From NCBI GenBank assembly GCA_018881555.1, contig JACAXG010000104.1, positions 2,998,654 to 3,062,653 of the forward strand: a stretch of DNA of 64,000 bases, written 5' to 3'. Origin of the DNA: Amblyornis subalaris. Lineage: Eukaryota > Chordata > Aves > Passeriformes > Ptilonorhynchidae. Shown here in pieces: positions 50,201 through 61,100 of this stretch; positions within the stretch are counted from its first letter, which is position 1, and every line of letters begins with the position of its first letter. The translations under genes were made by a program, and so were the position numbers. The notes beneath the pieces are model-generated. The model did no database searches. It had not been told where the DNA came from and saw only the letters and a list, made by a program, of their open reading frames with translations.

Positions 50201-53200
50201 CTATTTCAGGTGCATGCATTTGGTCTGCAGCATACTTTCCAATTTTTATGCTTTGCAATACTGGCCAGCCATTCTTCCCATTGCCCAGCACAAAGGGAAA
50301 GTGCAAAATACATCAGACATACATCACAGCCCAGGTTCCTCTCATCCAAGATCAGACATGAAACTGAGAGGTCTAAGTTAAGAACCTACTTGACCCACAT
50401 GACTTCAGCATTCCCTGGACTAAAACAGATGTGCATCCTCTGAGGCTCATCAGCCCCTTACTTTGACTCCAGAGAGTCCAAGGCAACTGCAGATGAACCT
50501 GAGTTTGTGTAATGGAAGTCCCACTTTTGTATACATTACTGACAGAGTGCCACAAAGAGTAAGTTACGTAACACAAACAATAAGACATTTTAAGATTTCA
50601 GTAAAGTCCATTAAATTACTCAAGTTCTGCCTATGGAGATATTGTATTTCTACTCTTGCCCCTCCCCCAGTCCTTTCACATTTTGTTCAAAAAGATGAAG
50701 AGGAAAAATAATCAGCAACAAAGCCCCATTCTCATTTCTCTGCAAGGCATGTAGAATACCCTCAGATGTTTTAAGTCAAAATCAATTTAAAGACTAAATT
50801 TCTTCTCATTTGGAGTTTAACTGTGATCAACATTTAACTTGAATACTAAGTGGTCCTTCAAGATAAAGGGTCTCATTTTTTATTTAAAAGCCTTTCACAA
50901 AGCATTAAAAGTCATCAACAGGCTTATGTAGAAAATACTAATTTCAAAGAAATTGCACGACTATTTAGCAAGAGCTAAACTGAGGCCTCTTCAAAGGAAA
51001 AAAAAAATCAAATGTGTTTCATAAGAGAAATGCTTTCTTATTTATTCGGTTTTTCATCCTATAGGTAGCCACTTCTTTGAGGAACGCTTACAAGTTTAAA
51101 GGAAGTCACTCAGCTGTCTTCCTTCCTCCTTTTGGGGCAGACAGACAAGGAAAGTTTATTTTTTGTTAGTTAACTCAGAATTGTGCATTATATTTTAAGG
51201 CCTCTAACAAAAGGAATAAAAAGGTAAGCATAAAATGACAGAGGGTGGCTGAGTTCCCAGGACTTGAGCAACCTTCCCTACCTACCGACTAGAACCACTC
51301 TGCACACAGGTACGGGAAGAGCTTCAAAGTACTCAAATTCTCTTCCTTTTCAGAGCTACAGGCCCAGTGCACACCAAGCTGTCCACAGACCATCGGAGCA
51401 GAGCACGAGGGCAAGGGAACAACAGCTTCATGCAGGAAAGAAATGTGGTGTGCACAAAACCAGAAGTTCCTCCTCCACCGGCTGTAAGCATCCTCACCTG
51501 AGCTTCATCTCATGTCCTTCAGAAGCCTGGACCTTATTATACATACCTTATTCCCCCTTTGGATCTACCACAGGAAAAAACAGGGGCCCTCAATTTTTAC
51601 AAGCACTGAATTTGAAAAGTGGCTTGCTGTTCGTTCTGTACAAACTTCATACCTAATGCTGAGGGCAAGATCTTCCATATTTTCAGGGAATATAACCAAA
51701 GAAAAGTCAGAGTCTGAGGAGTGTTAATGTAAATGTGATAAAATCTCCATCTTATAGAATTCCAGTTGCCTAGAGATCATTATTGCAAAAGCACAGTTTT
51801 CTTAGTCTTTAAAACTCCCACCAAACCACCTACATTCCTGAAAACTGAGCTTTTGGAATTAGATATCTAAACGTCTCCTCCTGTCCCCTCATACTGCCCC
51901 CACACACCAGCTTTCTTTCCCACTCCTTTCTCTTTCCATCCATGAGACATCAAATCAAATAGTGGCCTAAACATGGTGTCCTCTAAAGCAGCATGGAGAG
52001 CAGCTTACATCTCTCTAGAATCGTTCGCAGTTCACTGTATCTGTTTTCACTCAGATCACATTTCAGAGATTTTTCCTCAGGACCAGAGAGAATGACAAGC
52101 CAGGTTTCATTTTTAGATTAAGCCTGAAACACAATAGAAGCTGCTAGTGCTATGCAGCACTCTGTGGAGAATGAGGTGGTTTTGTACTTGACCCCTTATT
52201 TCAAAGGGCTGATAAATTTCCGCTTGTTCAAGCTGTTCTCATGATAAACCCAAACTCCCATCTCACCAACGGGTTATTCCATGCACAAAGCCGTGACAAA
52301 TGCAAGATGCTGCCCACCAGCACGAGGACACTGCACAAATACCACTTGTTTAACTCAGAGGTACCTGTGGCCAAGCATGCAAATCCCAACTCCTAGACTA
52401 ATTCAGTTGGAAGAAGAAAAATATATGCTACTTTCTGAAGGTCAGTGAGTACGTGGCATGTTCTGTTTTTTAATTTATTTATCATGGGAACAAGCATCAC
52501 AATATTAGCAGTTTCTCTTGCAGTCAGAACTTGGAACATCTAAGACCTTTCTCTGCAGAAAGCTCCAAGGAGAGTGTCTTTGTTCAGTGACCGTAAAACA
52601 GGAGTACGTGCTTTGCTCAGCTTAGAGGACACAGGTCTCTGAGATCACTTGGGTCACTTCATACCACTGACTTGCTGACAAACATATAATAGGTGTCCAG
52701 TTTCAAAGGGCTCACAGAACATCTACTCCTCATGTCCCTTCTCTTCCTCCTCCCCCCCCCACCCCAGCTTGTGGCAGATCAAAAGAATTTTGCAATAACC
52801 CATAAAAAACCCTCAAGACTCGTAGCTTCAGCATTCAGCATTCAGTCTTTCACCAAAGGAATGGCTGAAGTTTCCTAAGGCTCAAGAAACCTTCCCTAAC
52901 TGCCTGTCTACAGAGATGGAGAGCACTGTCAATGTCCTGTGCCTGCAGAATCTGTCGAACAAAAGTGCAAGGTAAAGGTAATGCTTTATGAAAGGAGAGG
53001 CAAGTTCTCTTCCGATCTCCTTGCATTTAATTTCCTGTTAGGTAACCATGACGAATACTTCCTAATGAAGTTGTTATAGATTTACCCAACAAAGTAATTT
53101 TGTCAGAAACAGCAACTGACAACTTTAATCTTGAAAGGAGCACTGCGTTCAAAGTTTCAAGCAGATGTATGTTTTAAGACGATTAAAGCTGGTAGCTATA

Positions 53201-54365
53201 GCTCCCACAAAGCCTCAACAGTGCACACAGGTGGCTGCCTTCAACACTGATTTTACAGACCTCTGTCATCAAAAAAAAAAAAAAAAAAGGCCTTTCCACG
53301 CAACTTCTGTAATTACTTTTGTATAGTCCAGTCCCAAATCAGTGAAGTATATCACTTCTGGAAGCCATCTGAAACACAAGAATTGCAAAGTTCAACAGAA
53401 AAAAACCTAAATCATGTGCATGTGACCCAAACCTCCCTATAGAAGGGATAAGAATGGTTAAGAGATAGCAGCCAGGCCCAAAACACAAGAAGCCACATGC
53501 AACATCAAGTACAAAAACAACGCTCAAATCTCTACCCTACCACTGTGTCTTTATTAGATGTGCTTTAGCACCTTCTTGGGTTAGGGTCCACATCAAATTT
53601 TTTTCCTCTCCCCTCCTACTAAAGTGATGTTTACTTTTGTTTAGAATAGTATTATTTCTCTTTCAACATGCTAACCAAACTCGCACAGGGTAAGTACCTT
53701 TAATAAACACAGACCCTGCTACTGAACATTAACTTGACTGTTCCACTCCCTAAGCCAGAAAAGCTCTATGTGTGCTAATAAACTCCAAAAAGTACTTATG
53801 ATTCTCATAAAATAGCAACCTGCAGGAGACCTTTCAAAAAACAAATTTGGTTTCTATTTATTTGCTTTCTGAGCTTTTACTATTCACATTCTCAGTCGTT
53901 CCAAAATCACTAAATCAAACTGGCTGTAAAAAGGAAATAAAGGGCTTGGAAGAGCAAATAGGCAGTAGGCATTGCCAAGTCTATCAAGATAAAGTTTTAA
54001 ATTCCTTTTCAAGGTTTTTGGCTAAAAATATCTTTAAATAAACCTTTATTTCTCGTTTTTAGATTAGAAACACTTAAGTCTCCTTCCTTTTGTAGAGACA
54101 AAAAGAAACAGAAGTAAAAAAAAAAAACCACCAAAACAAAAACCCGAAAACAACAAAACCACCAACAAATCTACAGACAACACAGCTGGCAAATTTATTT
54201 TAATAGCCCAGCCCCAGTGAAATACAAAAGGTAAATAAACACCACAAGCGGCAGAAACATCCTTTTATAGTCATTGTGATTAACCATTGCAGGTAACACC
54301 AGCCAACACCACCCCGCATCTAAAACACCTTCTTCATACCAAAGGACCGCTTTGTCNCTCTAATT
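47241..54365. other. Spacer or putative intron, no exon identified
   Basis: If one gene links the 55-kb island to the 44.7-kb exon, its middle exons should be here. Isolated splice-like signals exist, for example a minus-strand acceptor followed by GTAAGT near 47.69 kb and donors near 50.46 kb and 51.50 kb. None brackets a convincing coding frame. An A18 run lies at about 53271-53288. Confidence 0.35.
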
Positions 54366-54811
54366 CGGGGATGTGATTCGGGGAAGCAACCCCGAGAGCA
54401 CCAGCCCTGTTCGCACCACCACAGCGCAGGGCAGGGGCAGCCCCGGCCTCCCCCCGCGCCCCGCGGGAGCAGAGGGCATCCCGGGGCNCCCGCCCCGTTT
54501 GTTATTTATTCGCCCCTTTTCAGGCAGGTTACCGTGCTTGCCTTTGTTTGGCTTCCTCTCTCAGCCCGGACCTATCGCCGCCGAAACTGAGGGGGGCAAA
54601 GAGCGAGGAAGGAAGGGAAGCGCCGCCCGGCAGAGCCGCGCCGGTGAGCGGCGGAGCGGCCGCGCCGCCCCACACGCACGGCCGCCACCCGGCTGGAGCG
54701 GCCCGGCCCCTGCGCTCCCGCCCGGGCTGCGCTCCCGCCCGGCTCCCCTCGCCGTGCCCGCGGGGCCGGGCGGGCGGTGCGGGGCTGCCCCGGCCGTGGG
54801 GCGCCCGCCTC

Positions 54812-54818
54812 ACTCACC
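54812..54818 (-). other. Splice donor of a putative first exon
   Basis: The minus strand reads GAG|GTGAGT, with the last exon base at 54818. This is close to the consensus and lies inside the CpG island. Confidence 0.5.
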
Positions 54819-54934
54819 TCGGCGCCCTGCCCGGAGGACCAGGTGGCCGCTGCCGCCGGCGCTCAGCACCTCGCCCGGGCGAGTGGGGCAGCGCCTCCCG
54901 CCGGGGCCCGCGGCATGGAAGGGAGGGAAGGAGC

Positions 54935-54960
54935 GGGATGGGATGGGATGGGATGGGATA
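54935..54960 (+). repeat. (GGGAT)5 short tandem repeat
   Basis: Five copies of a 5-bp unit lie within the CpG island, in the part that would be the first exon or 5' flank of a minus-strand transcript. Confidence 0.9.
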
Positions 54961-55345
54961 CAGCGCGGGGGAGGCGCCGCGGGGCCCCGCCCGCGGGCGG
55001 GGAGGTGGCGGAGAGGAGCTGCCTTTTGTCCGGGCTCCGATCCTCTCCTCGGCACCGGCATCCCCCGCCCCGTCCGTACTCCGCGGGGGGCGGCCCGAGG
55101 CCCTTTGTGTGGAGCGGAGCGGAGCGCTCGTCCCAGCCCCGGGCGCGCCGGTCGCGCTCGCGTTCAGCACCTGTGAGGGCCAGGGAGGCACCGCCGCCTC
55201 CNCGCCGCGGGTTACGGAGGGCAGGTGCTCCTCGGTAGGGAGGGGTTGTCGGAGTGAGGGGCTTTGCATGCCTTAAGTGAAAAGTGGTTATTTCCAGGAA
55301 AGCAGTTGCTACCTGTAGGAGCATCGCCTCATCTTTTAGGTAACT

Positions 55346-55447
55346 GTGGCACTTAAGGACACGGTTTACTGGCAGTGCTGAGTTAATGGTTGGACTCGAT
55401 GATCTTGGAGGTCTTTTCCAACCCAAACAATTCCATGATTCTGTAAT
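55346..55447 (+). mobile_element. CR1 LINE 3' end, truncated
   Basis: This reads 'gtggcacttaaggacacggt', then 'ggttggactcgatgatcttg' with 'gaggtcttttccaaccc' and 'ttccatgattctgta', a well-preserved CR1 tail. It sits only about 90 bp outside the CpG island. Confidence 0.93.
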
Positions 55448-57944
55448 AGCAGAGAGGTACATTGTGTGCCACGCGAAGTTTTGCAGCCCAAATTCTGACA
55501 TTTCCTGGTGTGTGTTTGACTCCCAGCGTTTTGTTTTGCTTTATTGGAATGTGTATATGAAGGTAACAACACTTTTTGTGTTTACATCTTGATCAGACAA
55601 TTGAACAGCTGGAAGTGGATTCGTTTTCCCATCATAAAAAAAAAAAGAAAGCAACAAAAAAGCAACAAACGAACAACAGGTATTTTCTTTTTTATTCAGG
55701 TATTGCCAAACAGTAAAACCTTTGCTTGTACGCGAAACAAAGCACAGCATGTGCTTTTGTGTGCTGCAGGTATAAACACGTGAAAAACGGGTGCTGCAGA
55801 GAAGACATTTCATGGGAAGCACCTAAGGTGTGTCCCTTACTGACCACACAGGCTTTCCCAATCCCTTCTCCTCTCAAGCCGTCAGCAGTCTTCAATGCCA
55901 CTCTCTCCACGCCTGCTGCAACAGTGATGGTTTATGTTCATGAAAACAGCAGGTTTCAGACACTAAACTTTTCAAGAAGGATATTCCAGAACTGAGGACA
56001 AAGGGGACCAGCCATATATTTAATGTACTTTATATTCTTGAGCGAGAGGCTTGTGATTTTTAGAAATTCATCCTATGACAGAGATAAGATGGGTACACTT
56101 GTCTTCTTAGTAACCTGAAATGCTCTTTCTCAAAGCTCAGCAGCTCAGGGTAGTGTCAGGAAATGGCTTACAGAAACAAGGTTTCAGTATCTAGTAGCTT
56201 CTGACGGCAGCTTAAACCAAAATGTGGGTCAAACTGATCCTGAGATGCAAGTAGGTAACCAAGTCACCTTAGCAGAAGCCATGGACTGTACTCCATGAGA
56301 TGTCCTGTGCTCCAGTATGTCATGGGAAAGAGTGACTGCGTGACACTTCACTGCAAAACGGGATTCTGCAGAGAAAAAGTGCAGATTCAGACAGATAACT
56401 GTTTTTTCATTTCCTTTTTTTTTTTCACTACCTCACAAGAACATTTTCAGTGTTGGTTGAAAAGATCTGGTTGGTTGTCCAGGGAAAAGGGCCAATTAAT
56501 GATGACATGAAAGAGCAGAGAGGATGCCTTAATTTGGAGATACCATCAAAAATAGCTTTGAAAGAAGTCTCTGAAGCACAAGGGAGGCAGCAATCAAACA
56601 TACAATTTAGATTTCAGTTCTGTGTTTCAGGCCTTTTTTGATCTCTATCCCTATTGCTACCCCTACAGCAGTAAACCAAATGGGGCTAGGGTTCAGGATT
56701 AAACCACAGCACTGGTCATCCTCTGTACTGTCCCCTGGGTGGTGGTGTCCCCAGCATGGTTCTGTCCTAGCAAACCAGCAGTCCCTGAGGCAACCCCCAG
56801 CACAGCTCAAGGGTCAGGGGCCATTCCCAGCAGACTCTCTGCCTGCAACTGACCTATTTCAGGAGATAAGAGTTTCGTTGTGTATATGAAAGCCATGTTA
56901 TGCCAGCTGGTTCCCGTGCCAAAGGACAGTTCCTGACCTGCTTTATTTGCTAGTAGAAACAAGAGGTTTTTGACTTTTGTGATCCCTGCTGTGTTCTGTG
57001 TCAAACCAAAACCTTAGGCACTGGCTGCAGTGAAGCAGTGAGGAGCGAGATTGAAGATCTGAGCATTTTATCGATCAAGCAGGATTTCTGCAGAAATCTT
57101 TTTTCAAAAGAAGATACAGTTGCACTGGCTAGTAGTAGCAGAGTTTATGGAAGAAATGTGTCTTATTATGAATAGACTTTTGTTTCCTCAGAAATGTTAT
57201 TTCTTCTACGTTAAGTAAAATATGTTTGTTAACACAACATTGGCTTTTATAAGAAGGCTATACTCCATGGAAAATACTATTGTTTTGACTAACAAGCTGG
57301 GGTGAATTTCAGCAGGAAGCAGTTAAGTTTCAAGCAAATGTCAAGAACAGGTGGCATTCAGGAGNTCTGAATAAATTAATAAAGAAAGTCACTAGAGCAA
57401 ATGTGTGCTTTCACATTACAACAGCTGAAGGTAAAAGTGGGTTGGAAAGAGGTTGAATTATCTTAAAATATCTGTCCTAAATATGAGGAGTAGGGTGGCA
57501 TTCCTGGGAATTGTAAACCAATGAAGTATTATGGCTCTGGCACGGCTGTGTACCACTGAGCACCTCCTTCACATGCGTGTACATGGTATTTCTGGTGCTG
57601 TCAGTGTGAAAGGGCTATAAATAAATATGGGGCTAGTTTTGAGGACTCTTTTTAACTTTTCAGCTCAAACAAAAGCTGGGATGAGAAAGCCCAGAAGGAT
57701 CTAACAATGACAGAAGTGCCGGACATGCTCAGCTATTGCACAGATGTTGAGGATTATGGATGAATAAAAGCTGCAAGGTGTTTGAGACTCACTGGCATAG
57801 CTGTGTTTTGGGAGTCCAGTTGGGAAGGCAGAAGACAGTATTTTCAGTGAAGGAAGGACCTTCAGTTGAGGAATTAACTTGTCCTGATTTAGTGCCCTGG
57901 GCGTGTTGCCAAATTTGTCCAGAAGAACTCTCNAGAATACACAT
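55448..57944. other. Spacer, no gene recognised
   Basis: No splice-supported exon or repeat family was recognised. A-rich simple sequence lies near 55635-55675. Confidence 0.45.
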
Positions 57945-58192
57945 TTAGGACACAAGCTGCACTGGAGGAGGTTTAGGTTGGACATTAGGAAAAAAGTTTT
58001 CACAGAAAGGTTGATGAAACATTGGATTGGGCTGCCCAGGAAGGTGTTGGAGTCACTGTCCCTGGAGATGTTTAAGGAAAGACTGGATGGGGCACTTGGT
58101 GCCATGATCTAGTTGACAAGGTGATGTTCAGTCATAGGCTGGACTTGATGATCCCAGAGGTCTTTTCCAAACTCATTCATTCTGTGATTCTG
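57945..58192 (+). mobile_element. CR1 LINE 3' end, about 250 bp
   Basis: The segment contains 'ggaggtttaggttggacatt', 'gggctgcccaggaaggtgtt', 'ctgtccctggagatgtttaa', 'ctggacttgatgatcccaga' and 'ggtcttttccaaac', and ends 'ttctgtgattctg'. This is the 3' region of a CR1 element in sense orientation. No reverse-transcriptase part is attached. Confidence 0.93.
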
Positions 58193-61100
58193 TTACTTTA
58201 AATTTTAAGAAGAGGTGTACAAAGAGATCTAAATAGGGAATCATTATCGTGCACCCTCTGTGCTCTTGTGTGATTGTACACGCACGTAATTCAAGCGAGA
58301 GCAGAACTAACTATGGCACTAGGGCATGAAATTTTCTTAGTATGAGCTGTACCTGTTTCTGCCACTTAAGAAGTCTGGAGAGGCTACAAAATGACAACAC
58401 GTTGGCTTTCAGGGAGAGATTACATGAATTGGGTCTATAAAAAATTTGAGATCTTTATTGAGCAACTGGTGTAAACCACAACTTGTACAGAATCAGAAAC
58501 GACCTGTAAAATCATAGTAATGTACTCAGAAAAAAAACCACAGAAAATTAAGATTCAAAGCTGTTATTTGCAGAAGTTCTCCTGGGTAAGTTAGGCAGAT
58601 TTTTGAAACATACCAACAGTAAAATAGTAATGACTGTCTACAGGCAAGAGGAAATTAAATTCTTTTTTTGTTATGTAGATTGACAATGAATCTCTTCTTT
58701 ATAATTATAGCAATAATTAGTGAATGATGTAAACCAATCCTGATTAAAATTAAGGCAGTCTAAAAAAACCCCAAACAGTGCAGTAGAGATATGTGTAATA
58801 AAATACAGGGCTGAAAAATTTATTATGTGAATGGAAATGTGAATAAACTTGGAAAACGAAGAGCCCAGACTCTAGAAAATCCCATTGGCAAGCTGCACAA
58901 TTCAGTTTTTACAAGATGTGAGCAAAATATATTATTAGAAAATCTACCCTGTCTTCTTATTACACCATGAATATTAACAAACATAACTCATAGGTTCAGG
59001 GGACACTATTGCAGTCATACTCTGCTTTCTGATGGTGTAACGTATTTCTCTGGTATGAAATATTTAGTTTCATACAAATCCTAAGAACTCAGTAAAAATA
59101 ACACCAGTCTCTCCATAAATAATAGAAAGACTCTTGATTTCAGGGTTCTTCTAAAGCTGAAAATTCAAGCTGAATGTGCTAGAAATACCAGCAGAGCCCA
59201 TGGTAGTCTTTTTAGCCTATAGTTAGATTTTGTCCAATGGGTGCAGCAGAATATTCAGCTTGCTATGGCTGGATACTTCTTTTGTGTCCACCAAAGTTCT
59301 TGATGAAACACAGGACAATTGCCGTAACAAATGGGAAAGGAAATGGCTTAGGCAGGAATCAAATGGACAAGACACTCAAATATGTGCAGTAAATAGGAAG
59401 GCTGCTAATTAGTTACAAGGAAAAAGAAACGTGCACACCAGCTCCTCTTTGATGCCCTCCCTGAGCTCAGTTTAATCCAAAAACAGTGTACAGGCTTGGG
59501 ATTTAAAAACCAGATGGTCCAATGAGAGACTTCTTCACTACTTGTGTGAAGACACACTGGATTCTGGAGATGAAGTCATCCATTGTAAATCTCCTACCAT
59601 TTATTGCCACAATTCCCTGAACTAGTCACTGGAACAAAAGTGAAGATACACTGCAGTCTTGTAAGATGTATGAGGAATGAATAAACCAGGACAAACATTA
59701 TCTCCAGGGAATCAGGTGATAAAAGGGGAATCCTTTGGTGAGACCTTCCTATTGGAAGCTACTGAGAAGCCTGTAGCAACAAGAGCAGGGACCAAGGGAA
59801 ACTATAGCTAATGTGGAGAAAGTCTCTCATATACATAACCTGCCTTTAAAAAGGCAGGTTAAAAAACTCTTCTGATCTCATGAAATCCGTAAAGGGTTCT
59901 TCTGTGCTTTTCCATTCTAATCGAACCAACACTGCGGAAAGCATTAGCAGCAAAAAGCAGGCAGAGTTGAGCAGCTGATGCGTGCCGTAGCTACCCTGCA
60001 CAGCAGAGCTTCCAGAAAGGGCCTGGAAGAGCAATGCAATGTTAAACNCCTGTCACAAGACAGAAGGTGGTTTCCTGCTGGTGTAGGCAAATCTACAAGG
60101 CAAGCATCTCCCCATATTTTGATTTAGCAAATATGTGAAGCTTTTAGCAAATTCATGCTGGAAGTGGCCTGGAAAATCTCTCCTGTTGGTTGCCTGGGTG
60201 GTTGGCACAGAATCAGACTCTTCCACCACTCCTGGTGCCTGTAAACCATATCTGACATGTGGAGCATGTGATCCTCTTTCCTCTCCTCCCTTCCTTCCTT
60301 TCAGGGTTATAAGTCAGACCAGGTCTCTTTTTAGTGGTCCCACAGCCATTAAAGGTATTGGGAGATCTTCTGTAGCCGCAAGTGTGGAATTCATCTAAAT
60401 GAAAGGAGGAAGATTCCCTGGCTAGATATCTGGGACTCTGAAGATGCTTAGGTCCTACAAAACTCTACAGCTTCAGGCTGCAAGGTCCGGACCTTGTCAG
60501 CTAAATAGTCCTAATATGTGTACTGGGGACATGGCCTCAAGCAACAAAAATCATATGGGAGAATGAAGCTGTAAGTCCATCCTGCTAATGGCTTTTGCAA
60601 GAGCCCCAAATTCTATCTTCACTATTCACATTTCAAATTTTGTGTCTCTATGTCTTTGTTGTCATAGTGACAGAAGGCATGGAGAATATTCTGTGGGGTT
60701 TTTTCTTTGTCACGGATGCAGAACATCCTTTGGCATTTATGTTTTCTTTCCCTCCTAGTTGCTTTTTTCCTTAGCTTCCCCAAGAGCTTAAAAAAAAATA
60801 AAATTGAAATAATGGAGTTCGCTGCACTTACGTTCAGTACCATTAGACAGTAAATACAAACATACACATACACAAAGAAATACAATACATACTAAAGGAC
60901 TTGGGCTGAATGTCATGATTAAAAATATGTTGCAGGTACTATTTGCTTTTATTTTCAGTGACCACCCAATGGGGAATCTCCTGCTGGCTGTAATGGGAGC
61001 TAAGACACCTGCACTGAACACAAGCAACTATAAGTGCCTGAACATGAACCTCACATTTGGCTTCTCGGATCATATTTTAATACTGAGTTGTTCAAATGCA

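Larger units (their letters stand above)
54370..55260. promoter_or_regulatory. Large CpG island, probable promoter
   Basis: About 900 bp is very GC-rich and dense in CpG, in sharp contrast to AT-rich flanks on both sides. Long open frames on both strands are a by-product of GC richness and are not called. A perfect minus-strand donor, GCCGAG|GTGAGT, ends an exon at 54818. The short minus-strand frame starting nearest to it stops before the donor, so that exon is probably untranslated. A plus-strand donor-like CCG|GTGAGC near 54641 leaves room for divergent transcription. The island contains a (GGGAT)5 repeat. It probably drives the minus-strand gene ending at 44.7 kb, which is inferred from position and strand only. 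Confidence 0.75.

Noticed and set aside
51264..51656. 130-codon plus-strand frame
   Set aside because: No domain features and no clear splice or promoter context.
52740..52878. Strong plus-strand acceptor-like tract (poly-C then CCCCAG) followed by a short frame
   Set aside because: The frame is 36 codons with no donor and no upstream plus-strand exon, so the tract alone is not enough.
54373..55501. Overlapping frames of 94-267 codons on both strands
   Set aside because: GC-rich CpG-island sequence rarely contains stop codons. The frames conflict with each other and are rich in Arg, Gly, Pro and Ala without motifs.
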